From an uncultured Muribaculaceae bacterium (GTDB lineage: Bacteria; Bacteroidota; Bacteroidia; Bacteroidales; Muribaculaceae), in the NCBI GenBank assembly GCA_910587075.1, contig CAJUKE010000010.1, positions 14,248 to 71,501 on the forward strand: DNA of 57,254 nt, given 5' to 3'. Made by a program: the position numbers and the translations under genes. Each line of letters opens with the position of its first letter. Positions within the stretch are counted from its first letter, which is position 1. A model generated the notes under the pieces. The model had not been told where the DNA came from. It saw nothing but the letters and a program-made list of their open reading frames with translations, and made no database searches. Positions 25,769 through 32,996 of this stretch are shown here, in pieces.

Positions 25769-26326
25769 ATGAAGAAACTGCTTTACGCGCTCGGAGCGCT
25801 CGCCGCCGCGGCGGCGCTCTGGAGCTGCGACGACGATGACAGCTACGTCGACTACTGGACCGAGTACGCCTCTTACCGCGAGGCCAACGAGGAGTGGCTC
25901 GCCGAGCAGGAGAAGCTCACCAACGACGACGGCACCCCATACTATGAGAGGCTCGTGCCCGCCTGGGACCAGGGTTCCTACATCCTGATCCACTGGTTCA
26001 ACGACCGCTCGGAGACCGCCGGTAACCTCCAGCCATACCTCACATCAACCGTCACCACCAAGTACATCGGGTACCTCTACAATGGCACCGAGTTCGACAA
26101 CTCGGTCGACAACAACGACGAGGGTACCTTCACCACGGCGGTGAACGGCGTGATCGACGGGTGGCAGATCGCCCTGCAGAATATGCACGTCGGCGACACG
26201 GTGCAGATCCTCGTGCCCTACGCCTCGGCCTACGGCGCGCAGGAGAGCGGCGACATCAAGCCCTACTCGGCCCTGAGGTTCAATATGCGCCTCACCGATG
26301 TCGACGACCTCGTGGTAAAACCCTGA
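25769..26326 (+). CDS. FKBP-type peptidyl-prolyl isomerase lipoprotein, probably surface-exposed
   Basis: A 185-residue lipoprotein with lipobox L17-W-S-C20. The Cys is followed by four Asp residues, which resembles the acidic lipoprotein export signal that sends Bacteroidetes lipoproteins to the cell surface. Residues 75-180 form an FKBP domain (YLYNGTEFDNSV, VIDGWQIALQNMHVGDTVQI, VPYASAYGAQ, PYSALRFNMRLTDV). Several aromatic pocket residues of active isomerases differ, so it may be a weak isomerase or a chaperone-like domain. It follows lemA by 14 bases. Confidence 0.83.
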   Translation: MKKLLYALGALAAAAALWSCDDDDSYVDYWTEYASYREANEEWLAEQEKLTNDDGTPYYERLVPAWDQGSYILIHWFNDRSETAGNLQPYLTSTVTTKYIGYLYNGTEFDNSVDNNDEGTFTTAVNGVIDGWQIALQNMHVGDTVQILVPYASAYGAQESGDIKPYSALRFNMRLTDVDDLVVKP

Positions 26327-26397
26327 GCCCGGGTAACCCCGCGGCCTCCGGGTGCCTCTATGAAATGATAAACCATCACAAGCCATAAATTCAAGCG

Positions 26398-27954
26398 ATG
26401 AATCAACGTAGTGTAGCTGCCGCCGCGGTCCCCGCCGTAGCGGCAGCTCTCATTTCGGCGGGCGCCGAAGCCGCCCCCGCCGGGAAGGGGAAAGGGACCG
26501 AGAGGCCCAACATTGTAGTGATAATGTGCGACGATATGGGCTACGGCGACCTCGGTTGCTACGGCCAGCCCTACATCAGCACCCCCAACATCGACTCGCT
26601 CGCCCGCTCGGGCATGCGGTTCACCCAGGCGTATGCCGGGAGCCCCGTGAGCGCCCCCTCGCGCGCCAGCTTCATGACCGGGCAGCACAGCGGCCACTGC
26701 GAGGTGCGCGGCAACCGCGAATACTGGCGCGGGGTCGACACCGTTTACTATGGCCGCCACCCCGAGCCGTCGAGGGTGGGGCAGCACCCCTACGACCCGG
26801 GCCATGTGATTCTTCCCGAGATTCTCAAGGCCAACGGCTACACCACGGGTATGTTCGGCAAGTGGGCCGGGGGCTATGAAGGCTCCGTCTCCACCCCCGA
26901 CCGCCGCGGCATCGACGAGTACTACGGCTATCTGTGCCAGTTCCAGGCCCACCTCTACTACCCCAACTTCCTCAACCGCTACCGCCCCGAATTTGGCGAC
27001 ACGGCGGTGGTGCGCGTGGTGCTGGAGGAGAACCTCCCTTACCCGATGTTCGGCGACGGCTATGAGAAGCGCCCCCTCTATTCGGCCGACCTCATACACC
27101 GCGAAGCGATGGACTGGCTCGACCGCCGCGAGCCGGGCAAGCCCTTCTTCGGACTCTTCACCTACACGCTCCCCCACGCCGAGTTGGCCCAGCCCGCCGA
27201 CTCGCTCCTCAACGGCTACAAAAAGAAGTTCTTCCGCGACCACACCTGGGGAGGCCAGAAGGGCTCGCGCTACAACCCCTCGGAGCATACCCACGCGCAG
27301 TTCGCCGCTATGATTTCGCGCCTCGACGCCTATGTGGGGGAGGTTGTGGCCAAGCTTTGCGAGAAGGGGCTCGACGACAATACAATCGTGGTATTCACCA
27401 GCGACAACGGCCCCCACGAGGAAGGGGGCGCCGACCCGGCATTCTTCGGGCGCGACGGCAAGCTCAAGGGGCTCAAGCGCTCGTGCCACGAGGGGGGTAT
27501 CCGCGTGCCCTTCATCGTAAGCTGGCCCGGTCGGGTGGCCCCCGGCAGCGAGAGTGACCGCCAGGTGGCGTTTTACGACGTGATGCCCACCGTGGCGGAA
27601 ATCATAGGCGAGCGGAACTTCCCCGGGCGCTACGCCAACCGGGAGCGCGACGTCGACTGGTTCGACGGCATATCGTTCCTCCCCGAGCTCACAGGGCGCC
27701 CGCAGCCACCGCGCGACCACCTCTACTGGGAGTTTGAGGAGACCGACCAGATAGGCGTGCGCTCGGGCGACTGGAAGCTGATTGTAAAGAAAGGAGTGCC
27801 CGAGCTATACAACCTCGCCGACGACATCCACGAGGACCGCGACCTTGCCTCCGAGCGCCCCGACATCGTTAAGCGCCTGATCGACATCGTCTACGCCGAG
27901 CACACCCCCTCGGAACTCTTCAAGGTAACCCTCCCCATCCGAAGCGCCGACTGA
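26398..27954 (+). CDS. Sulfatase, serine type (arylsulfatase family)
   Basis: A 518-residue exported sulfatase with a signal peptide (to about 26). The metal-binding strand VIMCDDMGYGDLGC carries Asp45 and Asp46. The activation motif is Ser85-A-Pro87-S-Arg89 followed by ASFMTG, so the residue converted to formylglycine is serine, not cysteine, which needs the anaerobic radical-SAM enzyme anSME (not in the window). A second metal-site cluster, FTSDNGPHEEGG, lies near 340, and the C-terminal subdomain ends near YNLADDIHEDRDLA. The gut setting suggests host mucin or glycosaminoglycan sulfate, but the specificity is not readable. The product should act in the periplasm or at the surface. Confidence 0.88.
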   Translation: MNQRSVAAAAVPAVAAALISAGAEAAPAGKGKGTERPNIVVIMCDDMGYGDLGCYGQPYISTPNIDSLARSGMRFTQAYAGSPVSAPSRASFMTGQHSGHCEVRGNREYWRGVDTVYYGRHPEPSRVGQHPYDPGHVILPEILKANGYTTGMFGKWAGGYEGSVSTPDRRGIDEYYGYLCQFQAHLYYPNFLNRYRPEFGDTAVVRVVLEENLPYPMFGDGYEKRPLYSADLIHREAMDWLDRREPGKPFFGLFTYTLPHAELAQPADSLLNGYKKKFFRDHTWGGQKGSRYNPSEHTHAQFAAMISRLDAYVGEVVAKLCEKGLDDNTIVVFTSDNGPHEEGGADPAFFGRDGKLKGLKRSCHEGGIRVPFIVSWPGRVAPGSESDRQVAFYDVMPTVAEIIGERNFPGRYANRERDVDWFDGISFLPELTGRPQPPRDHLYWEFEETDQIGVRSGDWKLIVKKGVPELYNLADDIHEDRDLASERPDIVKRLIDIVYAEHTPSELFKVTLPIRSAD

Positions 27955-27960
27955 CAACAC

Positions 27961-27986
27961 CCGCCCTCCGATCCATCGGGGGGCGG
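27961..27986 (+). terminator. GC-rich hairpin after the sulfatase gene
   Basis: Arms CCGCCCTCCGAT (27961-27972) and ATCGGGGGGCGG (27975-27986) with one G-T pair and a two-base loop; no T run follows. Probable end of the glyS operon. Confidence 0.5.
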
Positions 27987-28113
27987 TGACATTTCCGCCA
28001 CGGCGCGCGGGTGCCCGGTAAAGGTTTTTTAATAATTTCGCAACCAAACGGGAGGTTGCGTTGTTATATCTATGTGTGACGCCCTCCGCGCCCGCTATAA
28101 AAAACCAATCGAA

Positions 28114-28476
28114 ATGATTCAGAAGAAAGTTATCGACGCAATTTACAAGAAGTTCAAACGGCGCCCCACGTCGCCCGACGAACTCGACATACCTCTGCTG
28201 TTTGAGAAACTCCCCGAATTCGCGTCGGTCGAAATTGACGGCGACGAGCTCGTGCTGCCGATGGTGGAGGCCCATTCCCCCTTCCACCGCATACCCGTTT
28301 CGCACATCCACGCGATTGTGGACTTCGACGAGGCTGTGGCCATCGTGCTACATAGCTCGATTGTTTTCATTTCGAAGGACGACGGCGCGGTGTTCGTGCA
28401 TATCAAGGAGATCGGCATGTCGCTGCTCGACCGGGTGCGCACCGCGCTCCTCGGGGAGCCGGAGGAGATGCCCTGA
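28114..28476 (+). CDS. Small conserved-looking protein of unknown function
   Basis: A 120-residue soluble protein without signal or membrane segments. It has a basic N-terminal helix (KKVIDAIYKKFKRR) and then alternating strands and helices (FASVEIDGDELVLPMV, IHAIVDFDEAVAIVLHSSIVFISK), suggesting a small alpha/beta fold. The frame extends 14 codons upstream to 28072, but ATG 28114 starts a more typical N-terminus. Not recognised. It lies alone between the sulfatase and the CHASE2 operon. The stretch after it (28477-28584) is GC-rich with small hairpins and no gene. Confidence 0.6.
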   Translation: MIQKKVIDAIYKKFKRRPTSPDELDIPLLFEKLPEFASVEIDGDELVLPMVEAHSPFHRIPVSHIHAIVDFDEAVAIVLHSSIVFISKDDGAVFVHIKEIGMSLLDRVRTALLGEPEEMP

Positions 28477-28584
28477 CCATTGCCGCCGCCCGGCCCGGTC
28501 GGCCCCCTTGTCGGGGGCGACCCCCGCTCAGAACGCTCCAGGGGCGCTATGCGTTAATAATCAGTGCGAAAACGGCTTCGGGAA

Positions 28585-28615
28585 TTTGAAATTAGCGAAA
28601 TAATCGCTAATTTTG
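28585..28615 (+). promoter_or_regulatory. Promoter of the CHASE2/caspase operon with an overlapping palindrome
   Basis: TTTG (28585-28588), 19 bases, TAATTTTG (28608-28615). A perfect inverted repeat, AAATTAGCGA (28589-28598) / TCGCTAATTT (28604-28613), fills the spacer and covers most of the -7 box, the position expected of a repressor operator. The expected start of transcription is near 28622, 26 bases before ATG 28648. Confidence 0.75.
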
Positions 28616-28647
28616 TCGATTATACCGACAGCATTTCCGCGAAACCC

Positions 28648-28689
28648 ATGAGACACGCAGGCTCCCCTGACCCAATTGGGGGGGGGTAA
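28648..28689 (+). other. Thirteen-codon frame ending in the G run; candidate true start of the CHASE2 gene
   Basis: ATG 28648 begins MRHAGSPDPIGGG and stops at TAA directly after the run of nine Gs (28678-28686). With eight or eleven Gs it would read in frame into the CHASE2 protein (GGGKTLTFK). It is the only ATG well placed after the promoter. It is therefore either an off-state of a phase-variable gene, or the true N-terminus broken by a one-base assembly error. Confidence 0.6.
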
Positions 28690-29878
28690 AACGTTGACAT
28701 TCAAGGTGTTGCAAGCGCTTGGAATTACCATCCTCGCGTTTGCGCTCTCGCTTGTGCTGATGTCCCCTTTCTCGTTCTCGGCCACGGCCCTGCTTGCGGC
28801 TCCCGACCAGAACGATTTCACAATTAACGACTTCTACAATATGGCGGCCGACGGGCGCGCGGTGCGCACGCTCGACCCCGACGTTGTGATTGTCGACATC
28901 ACGGAATGCGACCGCCTGGGCACGGCCCAGGTGCTCGACTTCATCCGCGAGTGCTCCCCGCGGGCCGTGGGTGTCGACATAGTGTTCCGCGCCCCTTCCG
29001 ACGACGACTCCCTGCTGCTGGTCACCCTCCGCGCCATGCCCCAGGCCATCCTGGCCGAGACGGTGCGCCCCGCCGGCACCGAGAAGGATGTGCGCTTCGC
29101 CCCCGACGAAGTTTCATTTTTCCGCGACTCGCTCACCGCGTACAAAGGGGGAGTGGTCAACCTCCCGACGGCTTCAAACTCCAGCCCAGTGCGCGAGTTC
29201 GCCCCGGAGTTCCTTATGGCCGACGACCGCGTGGCGCAGTCGTTCGCCTCGGCGGTCGCCCGCCAGGCCGACCCGGAGAAGTGGGCCGACCTCGCCCGCC
29301 GCGAGAATAAGCACGAGGTGATCAACTACGTTTCGCGCTCCTATCTTATATATACTCCCGAGGAGATGGTGGCCAACGCCGACGAGCTTTACGACAAGGT
29401 GGTGCTCGTCGGGGCGATGCGCGAGGTGGCCGATATGCACCCGACCCCGGTGAAGCGCCGTATGTCGGGGGTGGAGATTCATGCCCGCGCCATCTCGACT
29501 ATCCTCAACCAGAGCTATTATTACCAGCTCCCCGACCCGGCTAACTGGGCCATAGCCTTCCTGCTCGCCTTCTCGGTGATATTCTGCGCGCTGATGCTCC
29601 CCGCCGCGGGCAAGGGGCTGCTGCTTCGCATCTTCCAGATTACTCTTCTGTACGTCATAATCAGGGTGGGGTACACGTTCTTCGTGGACCACTCCGTGAT
29701 CATGAACTTCTCATACTCCCTGCTTATGGTTACCTTCGGGCTCTTCGCCACCGACATATGGCTGGGGCTCACGGCCTTCGGCAAGTGGGTCCTTTCGCGT
29801 TTCCGCCGGAGGGGTGCCGCGTGCGACGCGGGGATTGAAAACACGCCTGTGAAAAACGAATCATTACCACAGATATGA
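28676..29878 (+). CDS. CHASE2-domain inner-membrane sensor without an output domain
   Basis: The open frame codes for up to 400 residues. A first membrane helix (about 10-30) is followed by a periplasmic CHASE2 sensor domain (about 31-285; DPDVVIVDITECD, SPRAVGVDIVF, LYDKVVLVGAM, MSGVEIHARAISTIL are typical CHASE2 phrases) and then three helices (about 288-308, 312-335, 340-362). In most CHASE2 proteins a kinase, cyclase or GGDEF domain follows; here only about 35 polar residues remain. In the sequence as given the frame has no ATG before residue 29, so it must start at TTG 28676 or another weak codon, unless the upstream G run varies. It overlaps the FecR-like gene by 4 bases. Confidence 0.8.
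   Translation: MGGGKTLTFKVLQALGITILAFALSLVLMSPFSFSATALLAAPDQNDFTINDFYNMAADGRAVRTLDPDVVIVDITECDRLGTAQVLDFIRECSPRAVGVDIVFRAPSDDDSLLLVTLRAMPQAILAETVRPAGTEKDVRFAPDEVSFFRDSLTAYKGGVVNLPTASNSSPVREFAPEFLMADDRVAQSFASAVARQADPEKWADLARRENKHEVINYVSRSYLIYTPEEMVANADELYDKVVLVGAMREVADMHPTPVKRRMSGVEIHARAISTILNQSYYYQLPDPANWAIAFLLAFSVIFCALMLPAAGKGLLLRIFQITLLYVIIRVGYTFFVDHSVIMNFSYSLLMVTFGLFATDIWLGLTAFGKWVLSRFRRRGAACDAGIENTPVKNESLPQI
28678..28686 (+). repeat. Run of nine G residues at the start of the CHASE2 gene
   Basis: A homopolymeric G tract between ATG 28648 and the CHASE2 coding frame. Loss of one G or gain of two would fuse the two frames. Confidence 0.9.
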
Positions 29879-30753
29879 AACCACACCAGATATTCAATCG
29901 CTTCATAACGTGCCTTCTGCTCTCAGCCGCCTCGCTCGCGGCCGCGGGGCAGGGGATGCCTTATGTAATCCATGAAGTCAGCGGCCCGGTGAAAATCGCG
30001 GCCGGCGGCAAAACACAGAACGCCGAAAAGGGGATGCCCGTCAAAGGTTCCGACAACGTGATCGTGGCCGACGGTGGCGAAATCCAGATTCTCCACAAGC
30101 CCATGCATAAGATATATGTGTGGAACACCCCGGGCACTATCACCGTGAGCAGCCTGATGATCAACGCCCGCAACCTCGCGGCCGACAATTCGGGCGCCTT
30201 CAACAAGTTCACCACCTTCTCGAAACGCGACAAGTCGGAGGGGCAGGCGGTCTACAGCACCGTTGGGCGCACCACCCGCTCGATGGCCAAGTTCGACCCC
30301 GACGCCCGCGGGATGCAGGTCGATGTGGCGACCCTCGCCGCGATTGTGGCCCCGCGGCTCCGCGGCGGCGAGTTCGCCGAGGGTGACTGCCCCGTGAGCT
30401 TCACCCGCGAGCGCGACCAGCGGCTCGGTGGCGCCTCGTTCACCATGGCCAACACGCTGAGTTATCCCGTTTACTTCAACATACTTAAAGTCAACGCCTC
30501 CGATTCCGTGCCCAAGGTCGAGATTTCGGAGTTGGGGCAACCCACGGGCAACTACGTCGTGCGCCCGGGGCAGACCCTTATGCGCGGCCAGCAGAGCGGC
30601 CTCGCCGACGGCGAGCGCCACATCGTGGTCATGACGCAGTGCTTCTTCGACATCGACAAGCTGCTGGAGGCCATCGACGAGCGGCTTGCGGGGAGCCTCC
30701 GGGAGCCCGCGGCGGGGAGCGAGCAGCTCCCGGTGTTCGTCGGCACACTCTGA
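29875..30753 (+). CDS. Exported FecR-like protein
   Basis: A 292-residue protein with a signal peptide (to about 25). Residues 28-100 form a FecR-type beta roll (YVIHEVSGPVKIAAGGKTQN, KGMPVKGSDNVIVADGGEIQIL). The C-terminal half (about 150-285) is a beta-rich region (YPVYFNILKVNASDSVPKVEIS, QCFFDIDKLLEAIDERL) that I cannot name. FecR-type domains usually sense or scaffold in the periplasm. Start ATG 29875 overlaps the CHASE2 stop, so the two proteins are made together and may interact. Confidence 0.72.
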   Translation: MKPHQIFNRFITCLLLSAASLAAAGQGMPYVIHEVSGPVKIAAGGKTQNAEKGMPVKGSDNVIVADGGEIQILHKPMHKIYVWNTPGTITVSSLMINARNLAADNSGAFNKFTTFSKRDKSEGQAVYSTVGRTTRSMAKFDPDARGMQVDVATLAAIVAPRLRGGEFAEGDCPVSFTRERDQRLGGASFTMANTLSYPVYFNILKVNASDSVPKVEISELGQPTGNYVVRPGQTLMRGQQSGLADGERHIVVMTQCFFDIDKLLEAIDERLAGSLREPAAGSEQLPVFVGTL

Positions 30754-30812
30754 CACACCCTCCGATCCATATTCAATCAGCATCAACCAATCAACACACC
30801 CATACACACATT

Positions 30813-32912
30813 ATGAGACAATGGTTTAAAACCATCGCCGCAGCCTCCCTGGCAGCCGCGTTGTTCGCCCCGGCGGTCCAGGGCGCCAAGAAAACGACAG
30901 TTAAGGAACCGCGCCTTCCCAAAAAGGAGTACAGCTTCCCGATGGGCTTCAATCCCACCGAGATCATGGTCTACAGCAACGCGTTCTACCCTCTGAACCA
31001 CCGCCGTATGACCACCCCGCGCGGGCAGCTCCTTTACGAGGTAGGGAAGAAGGACACCATAACCGATATGGCCATAAGCCCAGCCGGAAACACTTTCATC
31101 TCCGTGGTCCGCAAGGGCAATAAGAGCGTGGCCGAGGTTTGGGGGCTCGAAAGCTCCGAGCCCGCCAAGAAGTTCGAGGTGAACCCCAAGAAGAGCGGCA
31201 CCCCCTCGGCGGTCGGCTATACCTCCGACGCCCGCACGCTTATGGTGGCCACCTCCACCGGGCTCCACCAGTACGAGCCCCGCAAGTTTGCCGAAACCGG
31301 CAGCTTCGAGCTCCCCTTCGAGGTGACCTCGATGACCGTCAGCCCCAACGACTATTTCCTGGCAGTGAGCGGAGGGTCGAAGGCCGCCGTGTTCAACCTT
31401 GAGGAGAAGAAGCTCCGCAAGGAGTGGGACTTCGGCGCCAAGGTGACCGACATGGTGTTCAACGTCGAGAGCAGCCAGCTCGCGGTGCTTACCGACGACG
31501 GCGTGGCTACCATCTACGACACCCGCACGATGCTCGTCAAGAAAACCATCGACGACCTCGGCCGCGGCATAGCCTGCGACTATAACTTCGACGGCAAGTA
31601 CCTCGCCGTGGCCACAGACCCCTCGCAGATTGTGCTCATCAACCTCCTCAACGACGAGCGCGAGGTTTACGATGTCGACGGCGGCTTTATGACCGACCTC
31701 CGCTTCATCCCCGACTCGCGCCGCAACACGCTGATGACCTACACCACCCTCAAATCAGTCAACGCCAAGCGTATGGAGCACCTCGCCCCTTACTACGGCA
31801 AACTGATTGCCGACCAGGTGAACGAGCGAATGAACGAGTGGATGAAGATGCTCCCGGGTGAAACCCTGGAGGAGTACCAGGCCCGTGTCAACGAGGCGAG
31901 CCGCGCGGCTCAGATGCGCCTCTTCGAGTCGGAAATCTCCACCCAGTTCGCCGGCGACCAGCTCTCGATGGCCGAGGTGTCGCTTGGCAAGTACAACCGC
32001 ACCAACGGTATGCTCCAGGTTGATTTCTCGACCATGCCCTCGATTCTGCTCCCCGTGCCGGAGGCCAACATCACCGCTTTCACCGACGCGTCGGACATCA
32101 GCTTCAGCGACGTGCGCTACGGCGTGCTCCCCGACGACAACTTCGAGATCATCTACGCCAAGGTGCTCAACAAGAACAACGGCGAGACCTACGTCTACGA
32201 CAATATCGACCGCATGCCCCTGAGCTTCATGGAGGGTGACGATAACGTGGTGTCGCTCGAAATCATCCAGCAGCAGATGATGGAGGAGAAGAAGCTCCAG
32301 GAGATACGCCAGCAGGTGATCGAGCGCTCCAAGCAGCAGAACATCATCTCGGACCACACGCACATCACCGTCGACTCCCGCGTGGTGCCCGACTTCGACG
32401 CCAACGGCGAGCGCATCCTCAACTATCTGGTGAAGTTCACCTACGAAGTTGATCCAGAGTTCTCCGCCGAGGAGGACTTCCTCCCCGGTAAGTACCACGT
32501 CGAGGAGTCGGGTGCCGCGACCTCGATGCTCACCATCGTCAAGGAGGCTTTCGAGGGTGACTTCGCCCAGTACCTCAAGGATGGCAAGAAACTGAAAATC
32601 AATATTTCCGGCACCGCCGACTCGTCGCCCATCATCCGCGGCATCCCCTACGACGGCTCCTTCGGCGAGATTGTCGACGAACCCGTGTGGCAGAACGGCG
32701 AGCTCTCGCCGCTGACCATCACCGACAAGGCCATGCAGAACGAGCAGCTGGCGCTGCTCCGCGCCCTGGGCGTGCGCAAGTACCTCAACGACAACGTCAA
32801 GGATATGGCCAAGATGAACACCGACTACCGCTACGAGGTAAACGTCGCCCAGGACAAGGGTGGCCAGTACCGCCGTATCACGACGGAGTTCACCTTCATC
32901 GACGCCTTCTGA
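30813..32912 (+). CDS. Exported WD40-like propeller protein with an OmpA-like C-terminal segment
   Basis: A 699-residue protein with a signal peptide (to about 25). Residues 70-320 show WD40-like repeats (ITDMAISPAGNTFISVV, AVGYTSDARTLMVAT, VTSMTVSPNDYFLAVSGG, VTDMVFNVESSQLAVLT, ACDYNFDGKYLAVAT). A helical and coiled region follows (MMEEKKLQEIRQQVIERSK near 490). The last 150 residues resemble an OmpA C-terminal domain: ISGTADSSPI, then MQNEQLALLRALGVRKYLND, matching the G.tDs.p and N..LS..RA..V..yL pattern, which would bind peptidoglycan. The frame is open 58 codons further upstream, but ATG 30813 begins the signal peptide. It probably serves as a wall-anchored scaffold in this operon. Confidence 0.72.
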   Translation: MRQWFKTIAAASLAAALFAPAVQGAKKTTVKEPRLPKKEYSFPMGFNPTEIMVYSNAFYPLNHRRMTTPRGQLLYEVGKKDTITDMAISPAGNTFISVVRKGNKSVAEVWGLESSEPAKKFEVNPKKSGTPSAVGYTSDARTLMVATSTGLHQYEPRKFAETGSFELPFEVTSMTVSPNDYFLAVSGGSKAAVFNLEEKKLRKEWDFGAKVTDMVFNVESSQLAVLTDDGVATIYDTRTMLVKKTIDDLGRGIACDYNFDGKYLAVATDPSQIVLINLLNDEREVYDVDGGFMTDLRFIPDSRRNTLMTYTTLKSVNAKRMEHLAPYYGKLIADQVNERMNEWMKMLPGETLEEYQARVNEASRAAQMRLFESEISTQFAGDQLSMAEVSLGKYNRTNGMLQVDFSTMPSILLPVPEANITAFTDASDISFSDVRYGVLPDDNFEIIYAKVLNKNNGETYVYDNIDRMPLSFMEGDDNVVSLEIIQQQMMEEKKLQEIRQQVIERSKQQNIISDHTHITVDSRVVPDFDANGERILNYLVKFTYEVDPEFSAEEDFLPGKYHVEESGAATSMLTIVKEAFEGDFAQYLKDGKKLKINISGTADSSPIIRGIPYDGSFGEIVDEPVWQNGELSPLTITDKAMQNEQLALLRALGVRKYLNDNVKDMAKMNTDYRYEVNVAQDKGGQYRRITTEFTFIDAF

Positions 32913-32996
32913 AAACGTTGACCGTCAGCGATTAATATTGACTTTTTTGAACCAATAACGCGTAACATAAGGAATAAATAATTGAAGAACCTGTTG

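Noticed and set aside
23664..25769. A 701-codon open frame on the minus strand
   Set aside because: It lies wholly opposite glyS and lemA, whose sequence is clear. Its Leu/Val/Gly/His-rich translation is typical of the antisense of GC-rich coding DNA.
28502..28530. CCCCC/GGGGG short repeats resembling a CRISPR-like or terminator structure
   Set aside because: Only isolated short GC-rich hairpins; no regular spacing, no repeat array and no T run. No CRISPR array was seen anywhere in the window.
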